Below are positions 9,585-20,037 of a DNA stretch of 64,000 bases, piece by piece. A program made the translations under genes and the position numbers. Every line of letters starts with the position of its first letter. Positions within the stretch are counted from its first letter, which is position 1. Origin of the DNA: Brevipalpus yothersi (taxonomy: Eukaryota; Arthropoda; Arachnida; Trombidiformes; Tenuipalpidae); contig QZCP01000668.1 in assembly GCA_003956705.1 (NCBI GenBank), forward strand, positions 62,001 through 126,000, written 5' to 3'. Under the pieces are notes generated by a model. The model was not told the origin of the DNA and made no database searches. It saw nothing but the letters and a program-made list of their open reading frames with translations.

Positions 9585-12137
9585 CTAGCTAGTTTCTAGG
9601 TTTTTCAATTTATCGGTGAGACTTTTAAAATTGGGATCATCTAAATCCAATTTCGATGGTAAAATACATATATTATTTTTTCTAGGATTGAGAGTGGGAA
9701 ATTTTAAATTGTCTTTCTGGAAAGGAATGATTTTGGGCAGTGATTTCAAATTGTGATTATTTTCACTTGCATGAGATCGTGATGCTAACAGCTCTCGATA
9801 ACCTCGATTTCCCAGAGAAGCTGAAAATTCGGAAGGAGCGGTGATTTGAGAATAGTCTGAATAGTAGGCAGAATCCATAGAAGCCACTGACTTGTCCAAG
9901 CTGAAGGAGGACTTTGAATGTGGCATGGTCAGTGAACATTTCTTCTCTTGAATTCTTTTGGTAAGAATAAATTTGCGTAAAAGATTGGTCATCAAAGCTT
10001 CTAGCTCACGTTGAAGAGGATCAAAAAAGTTTAAATCAAACTTTTTATTCTTCTCAATGTTTCTCCAATCGGAGATAAGTTTCTCGAGAGCACCATACTT
10101 TAATAATTCTTTGATACCATCTTCTTCAACTTGCTCGAAAATAAAATCTGCACATTGATGCATTTTAGCAATCTCCTTGTCACTATATACATCTTTATAT
10201 ACAATCTTGAATCCATCGAGGATGTAAATCCAATCGATCAACTGCAAATATCCGAAGCCACTCAAACAAAGTCTATCAGTATCTAAAAAGGTGGGAACTT
10301 GTGACACTAAATATCGATGGTAAAGAAAATCAGAGAGGTTGTGTGAGGTGGAACGGCAAAGATTGCCATTCGTCGGAGGATCATTTGCCTTGTGGTTGTT
10401 GTTATTGTTGTTCAAAGTAAGTCTTGAATCATCAGTGTGGGAAACATTGCTATCGGTATGAATAGCAGGAAGAGGTCGAAGATGAGGTAGACTTGGCTGA
10501 GATGCATGGTCAACCTTAACGGTACAAGTTGGATCATCATTCTTGACGGGCTGAGCCTCATCTTCTTCAATACATAATAAGTATTTTGTATATAAATGTC
10601 TCATTAGTTTAAGAGAATTTGAATTCACATTAATTCTACATAATGAAGCGACCGCTTTCCAATTTCTCTTTCTACACACTTTTTCATGGCCACCATAACG
10701 TTTCACTGAATTGTAGAGTAAAAACAAATCCAACGGTTGATCTTCTACCATTAGCACTGGTGTGGATAATCCACGAAAAGCCGCCAATTTTTTCATAAAT
10801 CTATCTTTTTCATCAGTCATTTTGCTGCACTGGTGTAGCTGGTCTTCTCTCTCTTTATCTCTTACTTGAGAATGATGTTGCTGATGATGAGGCACACACT
10901 GATGAGGATGCTGAGGTCTCTGCTGAGAAATAGGATGTTTACTGGGAATGGACGGAGATAGAGAAAGATTTGAAAGATTAAAATGAGAGTTCTAGAAAAC
11001 TTTGATTCTTGCAATGGAACCGATAGAAATATAATGTTGTCATGAAATACGAATTTAATTTACTCACTTATCGATTGTAGGAGGATAGGCTTGTGGAGGA
11101 GGATATCCTGACGGTGAAATAGGAGGATAATTTTGATTTTCAGGGTACATCCCTGATGGATGAGGAGGACGAGCTCCGTAGGGTTGATGTGGATGAGGAT
11201 GCGGTGAAGATGTCATCGGTTGTACCCCTACTCCTCCTTGTGGGCCAAGTCGATGTCCGGATAAAATTCCTTCAAATTGCACTGGAGTACCTGATTGAGG
11301 ATAACTTCCTTGTGAATTACTATCAGCTGATCCTGGTGAAGGTACATCGTTTCGTTTACTTTTACCATGATTTGGATGCAGGGATTGCTGTCGTACTGAC
11401 TGTCCTCCTGGACTTTGACCCATCATGGAATTATTATTATTATTATTATTACTATTATTTCCTAATGATTGATTGGATTGACCAGAATAGTTCATTTGAC
11501 TATTACCCGGAGGAAAACCTGGCGGTCCGGAATACTCATTACCCATATGTGGAGGAGGCGGTGGATGCATTGTTTGACCGTAAGGAACCATATTTCCTGG
11601 AGGCATATTTTCCATATTTCCACCAGGTCCCGGTCCAGCACCCATCATGCTGTTTGGTCCAGCCGGCGATGGATAACAGTAACCAGGAAAAGGTGAATCC
11701 GTTCGGCCAAAGTTGATGAAACTACCTTGTGACTGATAACCACTATCACCGGGTGTTGGTGATGTTACCTCTTCAGCCGTAGCCACTGCTTTATTTTTCT
11801 TACTTTTTGGTGCATTTTGAGACAGCAATGCCTCCGAACTTATTCCACCTCGATCATATTTACATTCAAAATCTAATAAATGTTTGTTGTACTGTTTCTT
11901 TATGGCGTACGCAGAGCTTGGATCAACCATTATATTACACAAAAGAGCAATCTCTTTCCACAATTTGAGTCTACACACTTCAGCGAAACCACCTCGCTCT
12001 TTCACAGTGGTGTACAACAAATATAAATCCAATGGATGTTTTGCAATCGTTGGCGATGAGGTCATGGATACTCCGCATGATTCATGAAAGTCTGCCAATT
12101 TTTTCATAAATTTATCTTTTTCACTTTCTTCAGCCAT
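9585..12137 (-). CDS. Twin-ARID protein built from two partial osa/ARID1 copies
   Basis: Exon A 11068-12137 and exon B 9585-10941 join over a 126-bp intron (GTGAGT donor, CCCAG acceptor, phase 2) into 2427 nt, 808 aa. Exon A is a near-copy of the osa ARID exon at 62696-63774: ARID domain at residues about 8-105 (PLDLYLLYTTVKERGG core), then the same Gly/Pro/Asn-rich stretch. Exon B opens as osa exon 2 (KHPISQQRPQHPHQ), switches after PHHQQHH into former leader sequence, and reaches a second ARID (about 398-490; PLDLFLLYNSVKRYGG, NWKAVASLC) far more diverged. The last 300 or so residues (Ser-rich, with a predicted helical block around SDKEIAKMHQCADFIFEQ) are not recognised and do not resemble osa. 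The BAF250_C region is absent. ARID1 proteins bind AT-rich or nonspecific DNA as scaffolds of the BAF remodelling complex; this one could bind DNA without joining the complex. Both exons are open throughout, which argues against a dead copy. The start ATG matches osa's; expression is unproven. Confidence 0.75.
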
Positions 12138-12255
12138 TTTGCTGGTTGTTTTGCTGGTCTTCCCTCTTTATCTCTCACTTGAGTATGGTGATGATGGTGA
12201 TGAACAAGCTCTTCTCACTGTCAGGTTTGGTAATGTCGCAGCACAAAAATCAGAA
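10870..12255 (-). repeat. Segmental duplication of the osa 5' region (copy 2)
   Basis: Homologous to about 62500-63890: leader of roughly 110 bp, ARID exon, 126-bp intron and about the first 70 bp of the next exon. The intron has 6 differences in 126 by eye, all transitions. Similarity fades upstream of about 12255 and stops at about 10870, where a second, older copy of the leader plus ARID begins. Confidence 0.85.
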
Positions 12256-13746
12256 CCCGTTAGGTCGTAGTTGATGTAGCATGCAAAAAAATTATCAGAA
12301 TTTTAGTTTCACAAAATTTTTAACATACAGCCATTAATAAACAGAGAATTTTCTCCTGCAAATACAGGCAAGAAGAGCGTTCTCTATTCAGTGAATGGCA
12401 TTCACTAAGCAAGTTTCTCCTACCAGTTGAAGAAGATGCTCAATACAGATGAATGAGTGTACCAATGTGTGCAACCAGAATACTCTTTCTCTTTTCTCTC
12501 TTTCAATATTGAGTACAAAATATGTGGCCAGTGATCAGTGGACAAAAAGACAATTCAATTCACTGGAACAAGAAGAACATGAGGACATTAGAACAGAGAT
12601 GAACAAGGAGAATCAATATTAATACAAGAAAGTTATCGATATCTTATATAAGCACACAATTCAAAGTGTGAGAGCACACACACACAAACACAATACTTAC
12701 ATAATCAAAATCGATGGGTCACACTGGCTGTAATGTTGGTGATGAAAAAGTGATCCAAAAGCAATAAAATATATTATATACACGGCTCAGTGATCACCAG
12801 AAAAGTATGAGACATAATGTAAAGGTAATTAATGATACCTTCATTTAGGATCACAATCATGTGTAAAAAATTACTCGGTCACTGGCCCATGCTACCGTTC
12901 AAAAATTGATCCGAAGGCAATGAAAAAGGCACATATACATAAATCGATGATACACGAGGCGAATTATCTACATGGTTGTAGATCACTTTTATGATGATTA
13001 TCCACAGATTGGATAAATTTGGACAAACTTTCTATTAGAAGTTGTGATCAAAACTTGATCACACCAGTTGTTAAGTCTTGAGAAGTTTTGTCAAGATTCT
13101 CAAGATTGACTCTGAGTTTTAGTGTTGCTTTTAGTGTTGAGAAAATTTTTTGCTGCTGCCTTTCACTGCCCTCTACTGGTATAAGTGAGCAAACTTGATT
13201 CGTTTTGCTGACAAAGTTTCAGCTCAAGTCTATAAGTTCTAGAATCTAGATCTTGTATAAACTTTTCGATAAAACTCGATATAATATATTATTGCATTTG
13301 CAACAATTTTTTCACTATTCTCTGGATATTTTGGGAGTTTTTGTAGTTCATAGTTTTTTACATACATAGAGGTACCTCGTCCTTCAGATCCTAGTATAAG
13401 ATGTCTGATCGAACTTTTGGCAGCTACAGAGTGTCGAATATTTCTCTCTATATATTTCGAATATTACTGATCTAACCCTTTCTCATTGTATACAAGTGGT
13501 CAAGTTTTCTTTCTTGCTATTGTATTCAGGTATATTCATTTTTTGACTCTTGGTGTGTATGAAATTTCAATTTACTGGTGCAAATGAAATTCAAGGTGTG
13601 CACAGCCGTCTAGTAGGGTGTACATACCCTACGGCCATGGTGAGCCCTGACAGAATTGAGCCACGCTCATGGCCAATGTGCCGGTCTTTCATTTTTCGGC
13701 GGCTTCTTCTTAAATCTCACTTACTCAGCACACTTGCAATCAGAGT

Positions 13747-13812
<66 letters not shown>

Positions 13813-14023
13813 TGCTTGAGTCCTGGGATCGGTTCCTCTTTGAGGAGCCGCAAAACTTTTTGGGTGATAATAATAGAGGAACCTGAGAGGAAGAGAGTAG
13901 GAAAGATGATGTGCAAAAGGAAATGAGAGTTTATTTATCGAATGCACTGAAAACATGTCCTTTGGACTGTAAATGCAAAGAATTGAGAAAAAGATGGTAG
14001 AAAATTTTTTGTCTACTATGTTT
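12138..14023. other. Intergenic region upstream of the twin-ARID gene
   Basis: The first 110 bp or so upstream of the twin-ARID ATG still match the sequence upstream of the osa ATG. The rest is unrelated AT-rich DNA with a GA array at 13750-13809 and a short inverted repeat (CTTGAGAA/TTCTCAAG, 13077-13104). No gene seen. Confidence 0.6.
13750..13809. repeat. (GA)n microsatellite
   Basis: About 29 GA units, between the twin-ARID gene and the choline-transporter-like gene. It generates the long Glu/Arg and Ser/Leu frames here. Confidence 0.95.
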
Positions 14024-15193
14024 CTATCGACGATAGTCTATCGGTCTATCACCAGAAGATTTGCCATCCAAGAAGAATGATACTGAGCGACCATCGTTTG
14101 CATTACACTCTTCACAGAAACAAATGAACAATGTATCAATGGTCATCTAGAAGAGTGGAAGAGAGAGAAAGAAAAATCATCATTTTTATATACGTGTATA
14201 TGTATCGATTAATTCTTGTAATGGAGAGGTAAATTGAATGAGTGTATTGATCGATGAATGGATCGATTAGAATGAATTTTTCTGTCAAAGGATCTTGCAC
14301 TTGATGTGAAGAAAGACGAAGGTGAAGAACTCCTCCTTGCTTGGGGTATAGTTTTCAATGGAAAATGGGTGGTAGAAGAGGTGGATTCAGGAGAGAAAAA
14401 GAGACCATCAATCAATTACCTCATAGACGGCAAGAAAGCAGTGAGAAATGAAGTAAGCGAAAATAATCGCAATTATAATTGGTGACCAAGAGTAATTAAG
14501 CTTGTCTACTTTATCTCGAACCAATTCCATTCCAATGATGGCTGTACAGGTGACTATCAAAAGTTTACCCAAAAGGAGAAGAAAATCTCCAACCGAATTG
14601 ATGGCAGCTATTCTTAAAGTGTTGGCCGATAGTATTGAGAAAGCTCGCTTTGCTGAGGTACAAAACGATTTACCATGAATTGCTGGTAGAAAAAAAAGAT
14701 ATGAATGACAATAGGTTAGAGCGAAGAAAAAAATTATGCCAATCAATTTTTCCACATATACTATTTGACAATCTTTCACTCACCCATCACAATGTATGCA
14801 TTTTTGTTCAAATAGATGATAAATTTTTCAAATATACAGAAACAAAGATAACAGATTTTTCCAAAGTGACTACACGACTCTTTTGTTCGATTGCCGCTAA
14901 ATCTGTGTGTATATCGTTGAAGAGAAAAAGAGAAGAAAGAGAAGAGAAGAGAATACAAGAATATCAGAAAAAGAAGAGGAAGAGTAAAGTTCATTTGAGA
15001 ATAACTTTATTCTCATCTTCTCACATTGCTTCAATCTTTTTGAGCAAAAGTCGGAGAGCTTTCATTCCGGCCACTAACAGTGAGCCTAAGGCAACAGAGC
15101 CAAGATGGTATCTGACTAGTTCTACTATACTTCGAATCAGCGGGAATCCAAGTCGTTCTTTGTCTCTGTCGGCAAAAATTTGAGGTCAAAAGA

Positions 15194-15226
<33 letters not shown>

Positions 15227-15852
15227 AAGAGGGGGAAAGTATTCATGTGAGTATACACACTGGCAGAATTTGAGAGAGAAAAAGGAAGAAATTTTCAACG
15301 AGAAAAAAGATGAGTGATAATGATAATCTTATCCAACCTGGCAAAAAACCATTTTACTACTGATGAGGCGATGACATAATGTTGGCACGCGGTCACGAAA
15401 TATATTGCCCACAAGAAGGCGAATATATTGATCCATTTGATATACTGTATATTTATAGATATATTCGTATTCCATCATGAATCGAAGGTTCCATGTGGGA
15501 AAGAAGTGTGAGAGAGAGAAAGATAGAAATACAAAAGATTATTTTTCAAGTTTGAAAAATGAGCTCAATTTAAACTAATTTGTCTTCACCTTGTACATAA
15601 TGGGAAAAGTGTATACCACGAAACCAGTTCGTGGATCTACCACCGGTTGACGGTTGGACATGAGAAAGAGAGTGCCAATCAGCCAGCCAAAGCCGATTGC
15701 CGATAGTATGGCGAGTGTCTGGAGGGGACGATTTTTATGATTTAAAAAGCGGAAAAATGGTCCAATACACTGATGGACTGATGGGGGTTTTCTAGGAAAC
15801 ACAGGTAGATTCCTCTTTCGCTCTCTCTTCCCGTAAAAGTACATATGATGAT

Positions 15853-15921
<69 letters not shown>

Positions 15922-16164
15922 CTCTCCACATACAGAGGAAAAAAGTTTGGTTACTGCAAGTTGTTTTACTTACAATTATGGGCTGTAAAAGAAGCATTGG
16001 TATGGCGCCAATTGCTTTGCCGGCTTCTTTGAATAGCATGCAAACCAGCTGGATTCGTTTTCTCAGGACCAACATGATTAGAAGGAAACAGGACTTTGGT
16101 CAAGAGAAGAGATAGAAGAAGAAGAAGAAGATAAATTATCATTTAAGGTGGTGAAATGAGGGGA

Positions 16165-16195
<31 letters not shown>

Positions 16196-16358
16196 TTTTT
16201 CGCTTTTTCTCACTGTTAAAATTGATGCGATCACGGAATACATGAACCAACGTTCGATACTATCATCTTCAGTTTTTTCGCCATCCATTACAACCGAATT
16301 TTTTGCTTCACTCATTTCTCGGCCTTTTTTCAATGAGTACCAATAAAGCCTGTGTGTG

Positions 16359-16393
<35 letters not shown>

Positions 16394-18073
16394 TGAAAAA
16401 AATACACATAGATGATGCCGACATGGGAGAGAGAGACATATCAATTGGATGAAGATGGGATCTATTTTCTTTTTAATCTTTTTTCTTCCGAGCTTAGGTG
16501 TAGACCTTGTTAGTGATGAACGAAAATAATTTGCATTCAAAATTGCATCTGATTGATTGATCGGCAAGAGTAAAAGAGAGAGAGAGAGAAATCTTCTTAC
16601 CATGTTTGAGCGGTTGCCAGTATGGCGGCCAAACTGAGAGCAATCAAAGTGGTCCATATGATTAGACTGGCCATGAATCGCAATAGTACAACCAGTAGTA
16701 ATGCCATTGCGAAAGATATGCCGAAAAGAAGAGCTATTTCATTGAGGCATGTGATCACATCGGAAGCGATCGCATCCAAAAAGCTTCGAGTATAATTCAT
16801 TGTGTGCATGAGTGGTTGAAGTTCCGATTTACGCGGTAAACATCGATTGAAAGTGGTTTTTCTGATTAAATTAGAAACAAAGGAAGGAAAATAGTAAGGC
16901 GTGAGAAGAATTTTAAATCGAATTGAGGCGATCGATATAAGATTGCAGGTAAAATCTCGTATTGAATGTATCAAGATTGTGGCTAGAATTTGCATTGCAA
17001 ATGTATATGTGTGTATAAATGATTGAGAAGACAGTTTCTTCTCTCAAATCATTGATACAGCCACTTATTGCTTCAATTGTGATGAGAAAAATGAGATAAT
17101 GGCTCAATTTTCTAAGGAAAGATCTTGTATTCCTTTGCATAGATTATTGTCTTTGCTATGAGAATTCTGGACATGGAATATAATATTCACGCAAGAAATA
17201 TCGATACATTTACTCACATGAAGTATGCTTCATTGCAATTTTCGACACAAATTTTGTTAGTGCTATTCATCTCATAGTATATCAATAAGTATGGCTTGCG
17301 AAACATATCTTGTCCCGAATAGGGTACATTCTTAATGTGATTATTTCTTTGGCCACATATATTGCCCCAATTATCATATCCATGAAGCATGAGATTAGGA
17401 TTAGTTTTTTTGATCACAATCGTATCGAAAAGTGTGTAGCCCTTGAGAATCACAAAGAGGAAGAGAGAGAGAGAGAGAAAGACAGATTAAGATTAGAGGA
17501 TATATCTTCTAAGACAAGGTTATATGAGCTGGATGTGTGGAGGTGAGAATGCTCTGAGTCCACACACTCAAGCACATAGTACACATGTATCCATGGGATC
17601 CAATTTTTGGGTATGCAAAAGATTACTTTCAATGGTCATGGAAAAATTGGATCAAGAGAGAAAAAGTGCAAGTCTATGTGATGAGAGAAACTTACTAAAA
17701 AGCCGAAAAAGAGAAGAAAAATGAGTAGAAAACAGAGATCTGTTGTTTGACGTCCTTCATGGTCACTTTGACGATTGTTACTGATGAAAGAGATGGATGA
17801 TTTTCGCCTTCGTAAGTAGGAAGGTCGACCTCGATATGGTCCATCTTCACGTCCACTATCTTCCGAACTTCGAGGACTAGAATAGTAATAGGCAAGCGGT
17901 GGAGCGGTCACTTGAGTGGCGGTTACTGGTTGAACATTTTGATGGTGGACATTCATCACCGGATGATGAACTGGCGATGGCCATGGTTGCTGATTTGATG
18001 GCTGATCAATTGGATGAAGTGTGAATATCTGTGGTGGTGGATAGTGGTGGAGGTAGTGGGGATGATAATTCAT
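14024..18073 (-). CDS. Choline transporter-like protein (SLC44/CTL family)
   Basis: Eleven exons in transcript order: 17696-18073, 17218-17441, 16601-16861, 16214-16349, 15974-16093, 15590-15718, 15338-15444, 15025-15165, 14784-14902, 14420-14682, 14024-14146; total 2001 nt, 666 aa, with every junction phase-matched. SLC44 proteins are multi-pass membrane carriers for choline (and ethanolamine) feeding phospholipid synthesis. Family landmarks: cytosolic His/Pro-rich N-terminus then TDLCFLLIFLLFFGFL (TM1); extracellular GYDNWGNICGQ and KICVENC; FNRCLP; RKRIQLVCMLFKEAGKAIGAIP; RYHLGSVALGSLL; IFEKFIIYLNKNAYIVMAIHG; FCTSAKRAFSILSANTLR; DFLLLLGKLLIV; YSWSPIIIAIIFAYFI; TIDTLFICFCEE. The loop between KICVENC and FNRCLP is unusually short, so a small exon in the 356-bp intron 2 may be missed. 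The donor of exon 7 (GTTGGA) is weak but required by frame. A (CT)n array sits in intron 5. Confidence 0.9.
15855..15919. repeat. (CT)n microsatellite in an SLC44 intron
   Basis: About 32 CT units inside intron 5 of the choline-transporter-like gene, on the plus strand. In transcript sense it is GA-rich and therefore is not a polypyrimidine tract. Confidence 0.95.
16165..16191. repeat. (GA)n microsatellite in an SLC44 intron
   Basis: About 13 GA units in intron 4 of the choline-transporter-like gene. In transcript sense it reads as a pyrimidine tract. A similar array lies in intron 3 at 16363-16389, directly upstream of the exon 4 acceptor. Confidence 0.9.
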
Positions 18074-19986
18074 CAGTTAATAATGTGATTTAAAAAGTAG
18101 TCTCTCAGTAAAATGATAAAAAAAATTAAAACATTGATGATGATGATGATGATGATAGTGAGATGAGACTAAGTTATAAATAAAACAATGGACACAATGT
18201 AAGAAAATTGATTATTACTATTTAATGTATTTATCAATATTTGGCGCTGGTGCTGTGAATATGTGTGTGATTGATTGACTCTTAATGTATCCGATTGTTG
18301 TACAAATGCAAACATGTTTGATTATTGATTTCATTGAATGTGCGACCAAAAAAAGTGTTCAAAAAGTGTGTATGTCTAATTTTCTCTCTCTCCTCCTTGA
18401 TTCATTCATGGATCCGGAAAAAGGACTGTCAAAAAATTTTTTCTTGTATCCCTCAAAAAAAGTCACTTCTATACATGATTTAAGGCACACTCACACACTT
18501 TTTTGGCTGGTTGATCATACTCGAATATATAACATGATGTGATATATGATATATATTCAGTAGTAGTAGTAGTAGTAGTTTTCGGGGAAATGATCTCAAG
18601 GAGGTCCACTGTGTATGGTAGCCTCGAGCGTGTTTATCAAGCAGTGTCAAATGGAAAGCAACTGGTAAGCGGCTTATATATTGGTCCTCATGAAAAGCTT
18701 TTTCTCTCTCTCTCAGGGACATGAGAAAAGTAAGGCTTGAACGCTTCAATGTTGGCACCGTGGCGGCAGGAAGCCAAAAACCGATGCCATTCCTCCTTCT
18801 TATGTGTGTGTCCTCCCCAAGACCATGGGCCAAACTTATGGGTCTGGGACACTGTGTGTATGTGTGGAGCCCATGTATAGTCAGATGAATGCATAAATTT
18901 TTTCACTAGTTTTTCGGAATCTTCTTTGAAGTCACTCCGTACATAGGCACATACACACATATCTGCATACACACATATGGATACACACTTGCATATGGAC
19001 ACATGCACACAATTCGAAAAGGGATGGAAAGAAGAACATGGAACAATAGATGGTGGACAACATGCTGTCCCACGGAATACTTACTTTCGGACGATTCATT
19101 TGGTATGTCAATCAAGCCATAATGGTGGATGTATAGATGTGTATGAGTAAACTTGAACAATTTTATTTTCAGCGGAAAATAGTGGAACGAAAAATATTTA
19201 ATAGATAGTCAATTGTTTGGGTTAACTTTTGCAAACTTTTGATCACAATTCTGTTTAGATGGATATACAAGTTTCGTGGGTATCGATAAGTGTTAGATGA
19301 AAATCAATTCGTGAAAGTGGACAGTTTTTGTATTTTTACTGATTTTTGCACTGATTTTTTGATGATCCCAAAGCACTTTGATAAAAAACAAAAAGATTGT
19401 TGAAATAAGAAGAATTAAATTTCTATATATAGATTATTCGATTGTGGTTGAGATGGGATTGATGAGAGGGAACGTCAATGGAGCCCAAAAAACAAGTGAT
19501 GATTAATTTTTCGCACCTCAATTCTCAAAAAATGAAACACTATTGGATGATGGATAAAAGTGGCTCGATTTTTTATTCATCATCAATTCACTGTTCTGAG
19601 TGAAAGTTTTTTGGCCTCAAAAGATTCATTCATTCGAGAGAGTGTATGTATAGCGTGCAACAAATCGATAATCAAAGTGATCTTCTGAAAAGTGAGGAAG
19701 CAAAAAGGACAGAGACACTAGTCCTCCACCAAACCTCCCACCTGAAAGAGAGAAACCATGGGATGAACTTATGATAACTGTGTAACCATAGATATGATGA
19801 GCTCCATGTATACATTCATTTCATGTTTTTGTACTCTCCAACATGGAAAACTATAGGAGCGAGTCACCCCAATGTTTAACTTGCAGTTCATCTAATCAAA
19901 TTGATTCTTTCTGTCATAGGACAATGACCCCTCTGATTATTGCGCGCCAATTTTTCCACCGAATTTCGATCACAATTCTCTCTCTT

Positions 19987-20037
<51 letters not shown>

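Noticed and set aside
11156..11716. 186-codon plus-strand frame, and the similar one at 62784-63362
   Set aside because: Both are antisense shadows of the conserved Pro/Gly-rich ARID exons; their mutual similarity comes from the duplication.
13612..13631. Imperfect palindrome GTAGGGTGTACATACCCTAC
   Set aside because: Short and not fully symmetric; no context that gives it a role.
18688..19160. Cys/Tyr/Val-rich minus-strand frames
   Set aside because: They come from a CACATA-type low-complexity stretch and have no partner exons.
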